DNA from: Halocafeteria seosinensis
Taxonomy: Eukaryota; Sar; Bigyra; Bicosoecida
Reading direction: 5' to 3'
NCBI GenBank assembly: GCA_001687465.1
Contig: LVLI01000005.1
Span: 310,001 to 374,000, forward strand
Length of the DNA stretch: 64,000 nt
Below are positions 1-10,700 of this stretch, one piece after another. Under the pieces are notes generated by a model. That model made no database searches. It was not told the DNA's origin and worked only from the letters and a program-made list of their open reading frames with translations. A program made the translations under genes and the position numbers. Numbering within the stretch: the first letter of the stretch is position 1; the number at the start of each line of letters is the position of its first letter.

Positions 1-149
1 TCAAAGTCCTTCCATGTTTCAATATGGCTGAAACGGATTCTGACGGAGACTCAATGACCACAGGCACTATGGCTATGTCAAGTCTAGTAGCTTGGATGGA
101 ACGTCAGTTTAATGTGCGTATTAGCTTAGAGCAGTTGTTGGCTGCGTGA
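1..149 (+). CDS. 3' end of an unidentified gene, possibly ending in a carrier-protein (ACP/PCP-like) helix bundle
   Basis: An open frame enters from the window edge and ends at TGA 147-149. The last 41 codons start at an ATG at 24 and contain D-S-D-G-D-S-M, then SSLVAWMERQFNVRISLEQLLAA before the stop (split here only for naming). The pattern 'hydrophobic - W-hydrophobic-E-x-x-F-x-V-x-hydrophobic-S-hydrophobic-x-x-L-L' resembles helices 2-3 of a phosphopantetheine carrier domain of the kind that ends acyl-activating or polyketide-type enzymes. The spacing from the candidate serine (GDS) to the helix is about five residues too long. An alternative is an intron acceptor at ACAG 55-58, which would put a split serine codon closer to the helix. 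Function is therefore only suggested. The gene is convergent with the DHHC gene, 103 bp apart. Confidence 0.4.
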   Translation, partial: KVLPCFNMAETDSDGDSMTTGTMAMSSLVAWMERQFNVRISLEQLLAA

Positions 150-252
150 TATAAAATACAACACATGGAAAAAGGAGACCCAGTTGCGCTGTTGCTCTCG
201 CAGCCGTAAAGTGTTCTTTCATATCTAAGAAATAGTACTCTCTTTCTATAAA

Positions 253-2087
253 CTATAACGATGACTTCCTTCCGGGCAAGCATTCATATTGATGGATCAG
301 ACGGGCATACGTTTTAAGCGGGTCCTCGACGACGCCAGTAATGGCAAGGCAACGCAAAATCTTCCCAAAAGGACGGAGATGTCCATGCTTTGCCGCAGCT
401 ACATACCAGTGAAAGTCACCGTATTCGTGGGCCTCGCTATCAAATATGGGCATATATTCGTCTTTGCGTTCATGGTGCATATACGACCATTCTGCTCTTT
501 GCGAGAACAACATTCCTGGTCTCTCAGTAGTTGGAAAGTCTACACCATTACCAAGGGGAAGGTCCAAACTTGGCAATATAAGATGGAAAAAATTCTTTTT
601 CACCCCAAATACGCCTTCCCAGTTAGCACGTGTCCCCATGTTGAACCGATTTCGGGACACACCTCCGAATAACCGACGGGTACTAGTCCGACTGCCGTAG
701 GATTCAATCGTAGTCTGCAGATTCATACATCCTTGAGACGGCCTCCGTTAAACGGCTGAGAGGAAGACCTCTTACCATGTTGTTTTGTACCAGCATTGTG
801 TGCCACACGAGAAATAAGCCAACGGCAATTGTCATAGTTATGCAGAGAGAGAACGAAAATAGTATCGCCTTCTTGTGCTCCTGTATTTGTTGATCCACGG
901 CGCCGAGATTTGCTTTATCTTTCATCCTGATACTATATAGCGCAATCGCCGGAGCCAACGTAAGAACTACAATAAATAGACATCCACAGAGGATGTAGAA
1001 GAGTGATAAATAGAAGTATCTGTAATTGTAATGTCCAATCGTGTTTCCCATCCCTGCACTTCTCCCGAAGACCCCATGAGATAGTAGGAGACATGACCGT
1101 AAAGAAATACAAGCGGCTTACAAGGGCAGAAATGGTCCATTCGGCATACGCACTCTGATGCAACACTATCATGATGGGTTCGAGGGGGCTTTGGGAACTC
1201 ACACCTTTTGCATATTGGCCGGTTGGACAATCGTGAGTCGTCGGTGATATGAACCACTTTTCCGGAAGAGCCTTTTGTGTTTGCGCAACTTGCTTTATAA
1301 TCTAGTGTCGCCTGAATAATGTTATAAGGGATAACATCTGAGGGGTGCCCCTGTATTCATCTCAAAGAGAAATCGTCGCGGTGAAGAATGCTGAACAGCA
1401 GTTGACGCACGTGAGGTCAGTACTTACAGGGTAGGTGCCGGCACAAGCCGTATAGTTAAACAGAATGCCTATAAGGAAAAAGATTCCAATAGGGGTCACG
1501 ATCCACCACTGCATCAGTAGAAAGCATCAAAGTCAATACCATGGTTGTAATTCAAGACGGGAAGTCTTACGTACTTGGAGTGAGTACGTTCCCAGCATCA
1601 AAGGAGCAATGACGGCGAAATAATTATACGCCACAGCACCAACGAGTAGATGAGCTAGAACAATTAACATAGGTCCTAGAGTCCTCATGACAAGCTTAAC
1701 CAGAGCTTTCATGAAGCCTCCCAAGCCCCGTTTATCCCACGGTTCCTTCTTTTGGTTCCTCCACAGGGCCTGATATACGTCATCCACGGACAAGACACCG
1801 TGGGAGGACTGTGCCTGGTCCACTGAGCTATAATCCTCATGTTCGATTGCGTCTGCGTCTCCATTAGCATCAACAGAGGAGTGGTGCTGAGCAGTGCGCT
1901 TGACACTCTCAGTCATGTGGCTTGTTTTACTCGCCCCACCGCTATTTTCAATCTCCACAGAGGGCGAATACTCGTCCTCCGGACTCATAAGCATGTCACT
2001 CGACATTTTGTGGGGGACTATATACCTATCCCAAGGCATTACGTGGCTGTATATTCGACTGTGAAGATGACCTTCTTCGCGAAACAT
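253..2087 (-). CDS. DHHC-family protein S-acyltransferase with a DHFC active site and a degenerate second zinc site
   Basis: Five exons: 2087-1575, 1508-1428, 1311-1122, 1053-776 and 714-253, about 507 aa. DHHC enzymes transfer palmitate from acyl-CoA to cytosolic cysteines of membrane proteins. The N-terminal ~120 residues are acidic and Ser-rich. Two membrane segments follow (LIVLAHLLVGAVAYNYF and IVTPIGIFFLIGILF), then the cysteine-rich domain: CKRC, KPPR, THHDS, ECV, RMDHFCPW, N-T-IG and Y-N-YRYF. Two further membrane segments follow, with TTIE directly after the fourth, matching the family's TTxE motif. The catalytic Cys and the preceding Asp-His are present, but the third motif residue is Phe instead of His. 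All four ligands expected for the second zinc site are replaced (see findings). Introns are 61-116 nt; the intron at 1054-1121 splits the CPW tryptophan. Start chosen as ATG 2087; the internal Met of MSSDML is an alternative. Confidence 0.85.
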
Positions 2088-2653
2088 TAATTACCACCAT
2101 TCCTACTGGTATGATGGGTGTCCAGGGCACCAACAAACAAACCAGAAGGAAGGAGGGAGGACCGACGACTATGTACAACGCGTATATTGAACTGTGTAGC
2201 AAGCAAGCTATATCACTTTGTGTAGTCGATTGTGGTATGATAATGCCGCACACGGCTACAACGCTCTCATCATCATACTGGCTACTTTCATTAGAAGCAA
2301 GAGCTAAAATTAATTGCATTAAATATTAAACACTACATTTCTAAATATAAAAGTACGAAACAGGTTGATTCCATACACTGGAGAGAATGATTCCTGAAGT
2401 TGCACCGTGCAACTGCCCAACCGCATCGAGTGCAAAGACGTGACCTCTGCTATTTCGCACCCTCCTTGTGGGATTATTTGCAAATCTCTCTTTTTGACCT
2501 ATTCATTCATTGGAAGGAAAGGTTAAAAGTCCGTCTTAGCTTGGTTTGTGCCTGAAAAACGCTTAGCTATCCATCGGTATACGGTTTTCTTGAAGAACTG
2601 TTTACTGTGATCTATAGAGCACATAAACTAAAAGAAATAACCTCTAAAGCAAG
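2088..2653. promoter_or_regulatory. Divergent intergenic region between the DHHC and PH genes
   Basis: This 566-bp stretch lies between two divergently transcribed starts and must contain both promoters and 5' leaders. An antisense-frame ORF overlaps the DHHC start region but has no recognisable protein and looks like chance. I see no tRNA, repeat or clear TATA box. The part around 2320-2400 is A/T-rich. Confidence 0.4.
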
Positions 2654-4379
2654 ATGGCCGACGATGGAGCTTCCGCACATGCTCCTAAAAAGTCGCTTAT
2701 GCAGCGCATACGCAGTAAAGCCAGTGGAGACGACTCAGACTCAGACGACGACTACGCTGGTTACGCTGATGGCGCCGAAGGCATTGCCTTCACGACCAAA
2801 TCAGACAGCACAGTAGGACATGAAGGTTGGCTATGGAAAACGAACAGTCAAGGAAAGAACTGGAAGCGAAGGTACGTAGCTCTACAGTAGCCATATGAGC
2901 AACGAGTTGTGGAGACATTTTTCCGTTCAACTACAGATTCGTCGTAGTAGATGCCTCCACTGGAACGCTTCGTTACTACAAGAGCCATCCTACAATAACG
3001 TTTGCCAAGTACAAAGTTACGGAACATCCTAAAGGTGAGTTCCTTCATGGTGCTGGCTTTTCTCTCGAGGATCATCCTGTTCAAGATGGAGCAGGTGTCA
3101 TTTCGCTTGAGGGTTCCACGGCAACGGAAGCTACAAGTAGCCATTTGAAAGGCATGAGAGAATGCGCAGCGGGTTTTGTATTAGCAACTCCAGGGAGAAC
3201 GACAATATTTGGGGTAGAGTACGTAACTACCGTTGTAGCCATTTGTAACCAGTCTAACCATATGAGAGCAAGACTACGCAGAGATAGCAAGGATGTCTCA
3301 GTATGGATGGAAGCCATTGAAAGGGTTACCCATGCGTACGCTTCGATAAAAGCGACCATTGGAAATGAAGCCGGCAAAAAGCCACTGTATATTGAGCCAG
3401 TGCAGCCCTCAGTAGTCACTGGAATTCTCCGCAAGACTTCCCCGAGCCAAGCTACATGGACAGAGAGGCTATGTGTCCTCGATGCCAATATGAAGTGCAT
3501 AATCTACTATGGTGGAACAACTCCGCTTGACAAGGACTGTAAGGGCTTTGTAGACTTGAGAGCAGCTGACCTCCTTGCTGGTGTATCTGAAGAGAGAGGA
3601 GCGCTTTCTGAGTTGCCCGGATTTCGTTTGCGTGTAATCTCGGGAGGTGATATTCGAATATATGGCTTTTGTGCTCCAACAAAAGAGTCGTGTCAAGTTT
3701 GGTATGTTTGCTGAGTTCTCATGCATTTTGCAGACGCACTGGTATTTTGTGCTACGAATTTTCCAGGATCAACTATATCGCAACTGCAATGTCCCTTGGA
3801 GCATTGGACAACCCAATGGTGGGAGATGCACATAAAGTAAGTTTGCTACTACTCACTGATATCTTGCTTCGCATTTGCCAGTTAGCGTAGCTCCACACGC
3901 AGGACCAACGTCCACTTCGAGCTGCCGGTTCTGTAAAGATCGAACCGTCTCCGCCAAAACCATCGTACACCACCTTGGAATCCGTCTTCAAGACTGGATG
4001 GCTGAAGAAATGCAATACTACACTATCTAGTTGGAGCTGGAGGAATAGATTCTTCAAGCTCATTGGGAACCGTAGAATGCTTAGCTATGCGGCAAGTGAG
4101 ACGGACAAAATCAAAGGGAGTCTGGAGCTCAACGACGCCATGTAAGTGTACAAGCTGTCTGGAGATATATTCTCTGTTGACGGGAACATCTTCATTTTAT
4201 GTGGATTGCTTGGTTTCTTCCTTGGCAGCCTTCATGTCGGTTCTCCCGTCTTGAAAACGCCAACTCCGTTCGTCTTTAGTGTGGATACCCCGGAGAGAAT
4301 CTTCTACATGTGCGCTGATTCTTTAGAGACTCTGCGCGGTTGGGTGTACGCCTTGGAAGCAGCATGTGGACTATCGTAA
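2654..4379 (+). CDS. Triple pleckstrin-homology (PH) domain protein
   Basis: Exons 2654-2871, 2937-3218, 3267-3701, 3767-3836, 3903-4141 and 4229-4379 give about 464 aa. Three PH domains in tandem occupy nearly the whole protein: PH1 from about residue 55 (GHEGWLWK, NWKRRFVVVD, ending VWMEAIERV), PH2 from about 215 (TGILRKTSPS, WTERLCVLD, ending CQVWINYI) and PH3 from about 364 (FKTGWLKK, WRNRFFKL, ending LRGWVYALEAA). Each has the N-terminal G-W/I-L-x-K strand and the C-terminal helix with the near-invariant Trp. The N-terminus is short, with an Asp/Ser-rich acidic run. PH domains typically bind phosphoinositides or proteins at membranes; no catalytic domain is present, so this is probably an adaptor. 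The intron at 3219-3266 would be only 48 nt and is the least certain; the frame stays open if it is retained. Splice joins at 2872, 3702 and 4142 restore PH core residues. Confidence 0.75.
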
Positions 4380-4719
4380 TATCAGTAGAACCATCTGGTC
4401 CTATTAACTGTACCCCTTGTGGAAACAAAGAGCAAAACAATACAACGCAACTGACAATAGCAAGTGGTGTAGGTTAAACCCACATCTTTATCTTCAGTGT
4501 GTGAGTTTTCTTCCTGTACCTACTTGTTATCCGCCATATTGAAGCTCCTGAGGCTCTTAAGTCCTTGTCTCCTTTTGGAAACCGAGAAATGAAGTAACAA
4601 GGCGAACTTCGTGGTGAAGTATTTTGGTATCTGAATTCAGAAGTGGGGACTTCACAAACAAGTTCACAGCATGCAATACTAGTTCCTTTAGCGAGTTTGC
4701 CGTTGTTTTACAAAGAGGT
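4380..4719. other. Intergenic spacer between the PH gene and RecX
   Basis: 340 bp between two plus-strand genes. The frame upstream of the RecX ATG stays open back to a TGA at 4615-4617, but the next in-frame ATG is 4720. I see no other gene or RNA here. Confidence 0.4.
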
Positions 4720-5716
4720 ATGGACTTCAATAAGGGCATAATGTACAAAGCAGGGATCAGTCGCTTCTTTCAGACTTCCGGAGGATTCACGCCAGTCAGC
4801 ACATATTGCTGGACGAAGGTCATTGGAAGTCGTACTCCGCGTCCTTGGAGCAAGAGGCTCTTGTTTTCCTCAAGTGACGATGACAGCGATGACGAAGAGA
4901 CTCTCGGACACACACGTGCGGAGGTGATTAATCAGCTATGGGAGCACGGATTAAAACTTGTTCAAGCAGGACGGCCTCACAGCACCTCTGAACTAAGGCG
5001 AAAACTTCTGCAGCTTTGCATCCGCCGCCAAAACTTTCTGAAATCTCGAAGTAAGTTCCCGGATTAAATAAGTCAATCACAGGTGAACGTGGTGTGAGCT
5101 ATTTCGAACCAAAGAGTTAGCTACATTTCTCTGTGTACCACTGTTCCAGGATATGCTCATTTTCAGAAAGTGGACTGCAAAGACGTCGTTGACGCCGCAA
5201 TGGAGGAGCTTGGCAATCGAAAGGTCCTAGATGATACTTACTATGCCTTGTGGCATGTTGATCAAAGAGAGCGTATGTATGGAAATAAAGTTGTTCTGTG
5301 TTTTTGTGGCTGTACATTTGATGCCGTCCATCGTTACGTAACGATCGCAGAATATCGCCCTCGCAGTGCAGCGGTAAGATGTTCCTGCTTTATATTGTTC
5401 GCGTGAAGCTTGTGGTCCAACGGTAACTTGCAGCAACTACGTGGTGAACTCTTTGCTAAAGGTGTCCATCCAAAAGCCATTCAGCGAGCAATGGAGGAGC
5501 ATGATGAAAAAGAATCGATTGAACGCTTAATGGAAACATCCATGAGGCTTCACAACAAGTCTAATGAAGAGCTAAAGAAATATCTGGAAAACAAGGTGTG
5601 TGTGTGTTCCAAGTGTTTAAGCTTGCGACCATTCCAATTGTGAGTGCCGGTGCACGCAGGGGTTTTCTGCGAAATTGATAAGCTACGCACTCAGGTATCT
5701 CAAGTCTCCACCATAG
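4720..5716 (+). CDS. recX: RecX-family protein, probably organelle-targeted RecA modulator
   Basis: Exons 4720-5050, 5150-5272, 5351-5373, 5434-5595 and 5660-5716 encode about 231 aa. RecX is a three-helix-repeat protein that binds RecA filaments and restrains recombinase activity. The frame shows RecX-like repeats: HSTSELRRKLL, VLDDTYYALWHVDQRE, RPRSAA joined to QLRGELFAKGVHPKAIQRAMEE, and a last repeat ending GFSAKLISYALRYL just before the stop. The 23-nt third exon is needed to join HVDQRE to QLRGELF in frame, which strongly supports the model. The N-terminus (MDFNKGIMYKAGISRFF and on, with Arg and Ser, then an acidic run) could hold an organelle transit sequence, as expected for a bacterial-type RecA partner in a eukaryote. 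Start ATG 4720; ATG 4741 is also possible. It ends 116 bp from the convergent TBC gene. Confidence 0.8.
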
Positions 5717-5832
5717 AGCGGGCGGCTTGTCAAAACATCTCACGCATGAAAATTTGTAGAACTTGATCCTTGTCTCCGGGAACGTTGGAAGAAGCTTTGC
5801 GAGGTGATGTGCTCGGCTCTGACGGCGGCTCT

Positions 5833-8800
5833 TCACCCCGTTCCAAAGCAGCTAGAACATCTAGACTCTGCAGAATCATTGAGCATTCTTCGGACTTCTA
5901 TGTGAGACGTCATACAGGCATTTATACTTACATGCCGGGGAAGCTGCACTTCGTAAATCGACGGCAGTAGAGCATCTTCTGTTACAGAGCTCCACGCATC
6001 TACTACAGCTTTATTCTTTCCCTCAGAACGAGGTCCGAGGTTTTCGAGTTGACTCATCACTTCAGTGAGGTGTGAATCTCCTGACACGGGGGCATTTGTG
6101 GTCAGAATTTGTAGCACAGTATCCATGGATTCTTCCAATAGAAATGGTTCCAACAAGTACAGTAATGCAATAGCTGTTTGTAGCAAGAATGGGGACCCGA
6201 AGATGAAGAAACCATCCAATAATCTCAGTCCCATAGGAACAGGAACGCAGCGAAGGAACAATGTCTGCAGCCATCCCATGAGGTATGCCTCGCATGTACA
6301 ACCTATGTCTTGGAAGTGTACAGACAAGTTCGGAAGTTTCTCGGATAGCAACCATTCGAAATGTTGAGATAAATGGCGCCAGATGTTCAAATCCACGTGA
6401 AGTATCCGGAGAAACAATGGCTGGCGGGTAAATGTCGCCAAGAGCGATAAACAAGTTTCACGCGATTCTCCAACAAGTGAAACAAGCGCTGCCGGATAGC
6501 TCAGTCCCTGAACATAGCCGGTCTCTTGATCCCAGACTACAAAAGAAGCCAGCAGTTGCATCAACTGTAGAGAGAAGAATGAGTAAGAATAGCATATGGG
6601 AAAGAACGTTCGCACGCAACGACTGACTTACTCTACGATGTAGCGGTGCGTCCATGCGATTGAATAAAGAGCAATACCGAAACGTTCGTGGCAAATCTTG
6701 CAGGATGTGGCCCATAGAATATACCGCTAACCTCCTCGGTATGCTGAAGCCTTCGTACGATATTGAAACTGTCTCCTCTGCACACTGCGAATATTCATCC
6801 AGCAGTTGTTCGGCACTGGCTTCCATATGCCGTAAGTCAACCGTAGTCTCGTCCTCAGAACTGCTCCCCGTAGCAGCGCTTCCCTGAGGGAGTGCAGTCG
6901 TGGACGCTTCCCTCATCAACTCGAGATCCTGGCTTCGTTCATCCCTGAGGTTTTGGCGGCTAACAATGTAATGCAATGTTGAGCATGCTTTATGAATGAA
7001 TGCATCAGTTACTTGGTCCGTTTTAATGGAAAGAGGCTGGGTAGGCTTGCTATCAGCTTCCTCCCCGTGTTTCTTTTGTAGATAGAGACATCCAGGCAGA
7101 AAAGTATACAATTTGCGAAGCTGATCCCAAACAACCGCCCTAGATACCACAGGCAGTCGCATTGCTGCCCACACTTGTTGGGCGTGAAGCAGGAATTTGC
7201 GAGCCTGTGCTTCAGTTTGCTTTCGACGGTCTTCGCTAATATGGTCTTCCAATGAATTAAGCCAGTTCTTGACACCGCCACTCCACATCTTCCAATCAAT
7301 TTTAGAAGTCTTACTTCTCTGACGAGAAGGTGGTGATTCAGCTTCGGCGGCATCTAAATCTGAAGGCAATCGGAAAGAGTTGATACTTGAGAAGTGTGAA
7401 TCTGCCTGTTTGAAGAACGCTTCAAATGTAGTGCCCATCGGTTTGAGCAATCTTAGTGTGTGTCGAAATGATGTGTCCGAGGCAGTAACATCCCACTCTA
7501 ATTCATCAGAATTGAAGTCTATACGTCGGGAAAAATACAGCGGTACATTCCAACTTTCAGCTCGCGTAGCGATCATTTCCATCGGGGTAGACAAGTCTGG
7601 GTAGCTTAGCTGTTGTATCAGAAGCATTACGTTACCGGGATCAGCACAAACTGAAGGGAGTGGTGTCAAAGAGTCTGAGCAACGGTTGGCATTAGGTGTG
7701 GTCCCCTGTAGATTGATTATCTTCCATTTGCCGTCACTAAAAACCCAAGTAGCTCCCAAGTGAGTTATCCCGAATACCATCCCGCTGCATATTGCTAGTT
7801 CATCCCAACCAGGCCATTCATCCGCTAGCCCACCAGGTAGCCATGGCGGGGGTAGCGGTATAGGCTCAACAGTCAAAGTATGCTGACCTGGCCTCAAAGC
7901 TGAGGTCGTCCTCCAGAGCCTTCCTTCGGCATCTGAGACAAGAACACTTCCACGAAGAGGACAAACCGCACAGTGAACCAATTGCCCATCTAGAGTTTCC
8001 GAGGCTTGCGTACCCGCAAAAGTCTCTACAGGATGAAACGTGCAAGGGGATTCTGGTCCGCTCAATGCTAATCGAGAACTGGTTGCAAGGAGAGCGACGA
8101 TATGTTGCCCTCCAGCTGACTGCCAAATATCGTCAGCCAGTAGAACTTCGTTTTGTTCTTCAAGTTTGCAATGGCGTGCCCTGACTTGTTTCTTGTTAGC
8201 ATCACCAGTCTCCTGCTCGTCTTCTCGCCAGTGCAGAATTTTCCGAGAGCGCGAAAGGGCAAAGCAGTCTCCGTATCCGTTAGCGACAACTTTCACAATT
8301 CGGTATGCTTGTAATCCAGCTACAGAAACCGGTCTAATTCCAGAAGCCGGCTCACCCGTATCGATAGCCCATGTGAATACTCGCCCATTACCTAAAGCTA
8401 CTACAGCATGGTCTTTGCCAAGCGCAACACTGATAGCCCTCCATGAGCTCCCCCTTAGAGCCCGTTGAAGAGATAATCTGAGTAAAATACTTTTGTCAAA
8501 TTCGTCTCCAAACTGTGGGTTCTGTTTCAAGAGTATCTTTTCCATCAGGCGCAGCAAACTCTTTGTGAGACAAAGAACATCTCCGTTGCAAGTTACTCCA
8601 AGGGCCAGAGTCGCGTTCTCGTCTACTCCAGTTTCTAACAGAGACGCTAACGTATTCTTCCAGACAATTTCCACGAAAATGGGCATACGTGAATACATGA
8701 CTGGGTGAGCAAGTTCCCCAAAGGATTCCTGTTCGTGGTCAACCTTGAGCCAGCCCGTCGTCCAGAGTGAACTTCCCGAGAACATGGTGGATGCATGTCC

Positions 8801-9130
8801 TTTGAGCCGCTGCCGCACTTGGTTCAAGAGCCACATGTGGTGTTCAATAGACTGTTGATAGCCGATGAGTTCGTCATCTACTGTCTCTTGGTTAAAGTCA
8901 GCCAAGCGGCGTTCCTGATCCTGGGAACCAAAGCTCGTTTTCTCATGCACGTATTCAGTGAGCACATTGATGCGTCGTAGGAGATAGTTCCGTTGATAGC
9001 GCAGCAGCGCATCCGCAGCCCAGACGTAAGAAACTTGGCAGTTATAACGATGAACAGAGGGGGTACTGATGGCGTCCTCAGGACTCGGTTCCCCATACTG
9101 CTCGGGTTCAATGACTTGCCAGTCCTCCAT
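5833..9130 (-). CDS. TBC-domain Rab GTPase-activating protein with an N-terminal RCC1-like region
   Basis: Two exons, 9130-6632 and 6564-5833, about 1,076 aa. The C-terminal TBC domain spans roughly residues 655-1010: SRAVVWDQL (start), ILQDLPRTF carrying the catalytic arginine finger near 810, and GYVQGL carrying the glutamine finger near 849. Both catalytic residues are intact, so GAP activity is expected: stimulating GTP hydrolysis by a Rab and so controlling membrane traffic. The intron at 6565-6631 falls between LHRR and LMQLL, inside the domain. The N-terminal half has RCC1/beta-propeller-like segments (VALGKDHAVVALGNGRVFTW, VKVVANGYGDCFALS, QSAGGQHIVALLATS). The propeller call is weaker because the repeats are divergent. 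Start is the ATG at 9130 in the context GTGCCATGG. Confidence 0.8.
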
Positions 9131-9483
9131 GGCACTCACAAGTATTATTCCACAACTTTTTTTTTTCTTTTTTTTTCCCTGCTCTTTGTGCGTCTTTGTC
9201 TTGGTTGGTTAGGAGACGCACAACAACAAGAACAAAGAGAAACATGGTGTTATATATATAGTATACAATGATATCTTGAAGCCCGGTCCGGATTCCTACG
9301 ATTGGACCCGGACCACCACACGAGAAAGCATGTACCACAAGACTTGGGGCAGAAATTGCATTTTATGAAATGAATAGAGTGAATTTATTCAATAATACTT
9401 CTACTCATTGCAATACTGACAGCAACGCATTTTTTACGATATAAGGAAAGAACGCATGATTGCCAGCACGTAACGTAGCAACT
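9131..9483. promoter_or_regulatory. Spacer: TBC promoter and aldo/keto reductase 3' end
   Basis: Read on the minus strand, the TBC leader holds a long A-rich tract (complement of the T-run at about 9158-9178) about 30 nt before the ATG. An alternating TA stretch at about 9248-9262 could act as a TATA element. On the same strand, TTTATT at 9384-9389 reads AATAAA and lies about 95 nt past the aldo/keto reductase stop, a fitting polyadenylation signal. No gene is seen. Confidence 0.35.
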
Positions 9484-10700
9484 TTAATTCTCATCCCAAA
9501 GGTCCTTCCAATGTTTTCCCTCAGGAATGAAGATGTCTCCTTTTACATATCGAATGTGTTCATCTATTTCCCCTAGCTTTTTCATGTCCTCATCATCCAG
9601 TTTAACATGGAGGGATTCGATATTCTGCTGGATGCGGGATGGAGTTACACTCTTGGGAATGACGCATGTTTTCCGTGCAATGGCCCATCGAATTAACGCT
9701 TGAGCATTTGAGCAATTATGCTTCTTGGCGACTTCGCCTACAACTTCATTTTCCATCAATGGTTTGTGATCCTCTTTTATGCAAAAGTCTGGTCGATCTG
9801 GGGATCCAAGAGGAGAGTATGCTGTGACAGCGATACCGTTGTCCTGGCAGAACTTCACCAGCTCTTTCTGCTGCAAGTATGGGTGGAGCTCTACTTGATT
9901 GTTTGCTGGTTTGATCCTGCAGTCGGAAAGCAGATTCTTCATCTTAGGGATACTCATGTTGCTGGTACCGATGTGCTGCAGACGACCCTGGTCGACTTCT
10001 TCTTCCAGTTTTTTCCAGAGGGCACCGTAGTTTTCCCGAGTGTATCCCATACAATCAGACGTTTCCGGTGGCATGCTCGAGTCCTTCTTAAGGAAGTAGG
10101 GGAAGTGAATCTGAAAAAATTGGGGATGAACACGTCAGTCTGCACGCATGCAATGCGGACTTGTCGTCGAGGGGAACTTACCAAGTACATGTCCAAGTAG
10201 CTCAGTCCCAAATCAGACAATGTCTGGTTCAACATTTCCTTATAATGCTCAGGCCAACAATGACTAAGCCACAACTTGCTTGTGATGAACAGATCTTCGC
10301 GCTTCACCTCCCCGTTTTCGAAAAGTGTTTTGAGTCCTTCGCCAACCGCCTGTTGATTGCCATAAGCGGCGGCAAGGTCAATGTGGCTGCATACAGAAGG
10401 TAATGTTCATGGTCATACCCTTCTAAGCCATTGTGTGAGGTATCGAAATTGAATGTGCTTACCGATAACCTGCTCGCACAGCTGCTACCACAGCATCGCG
10501 TACATCCTTTGGATCGCTCTTCCATGTTCTGCAAGTTTTCAGAATGTTCTACGGTATCTGTTCTCTGAACGCCATTGCACGAACACGTACCCCAACCCAA
10601 ACATGGGCATCAAAGCTCCAGTGTGCAACTTAACAGCTGGCTGCTCCCCAAATTTATCGGAGCCAGGTCCGGTTATTTTGATGGTTGTTGTCTCTGCCAT
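9484..10700 (-). CDS. Aldo/keto reductase (aldose-reductase-like, NAD(P)H-dependent)
   Basis: Exons 10700-10591, 10528-10463, 10386-10182 and 10110-9484 encode about 335 aa, normal for this superfamily. It is predicted to reduce carbonyls or sugars in the cytosol using NADPH. The catalytic tetrad is visible: Asp62 and Tyr67 (HIDLAAAYGN), Lys96 (LFITSKLW) and His129 (IHFPYF). Further family signatures are LGLSYLDMYL, VDQGRLQHIGTSN, NNQVELHPYLQQ, AYSPLGSP and the cofactor-phosphate-type IPKSVTPSRIQQN. The protein ends WKDLWDEN. Each intron (62-76 nt) restores the AKR core when removed. A truncated, frame-broken copy of the same gene lies just upstream on the same strand. Substrate cannot be told; aldose, mannose-6-phosphate or general aldehyde reductase are all possible. 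Confidence 0.9.

Noticed and set aside
289-700. Plus-strand frames opposite the last DHHC exon
   Set aside because: The minus strand carries the TTIE motif and conserved DHHC tail; the plus frames match nothing.
2026-2319. Minus-strand frame of 97 codons overlapping the DHHC start
   Set aside because: No family features, overlaps the 5' end of a supported gene in another frame, and lies in the promoter region.
3721-3766. Alternative acceptor TTTTGCAG near 3733 for the third PH-gene intron
   Set aside because: It would put the following bases out of frame, whereas the acceptor at 3765-3766 restores the PH-domain Trp and the sequence INYI.
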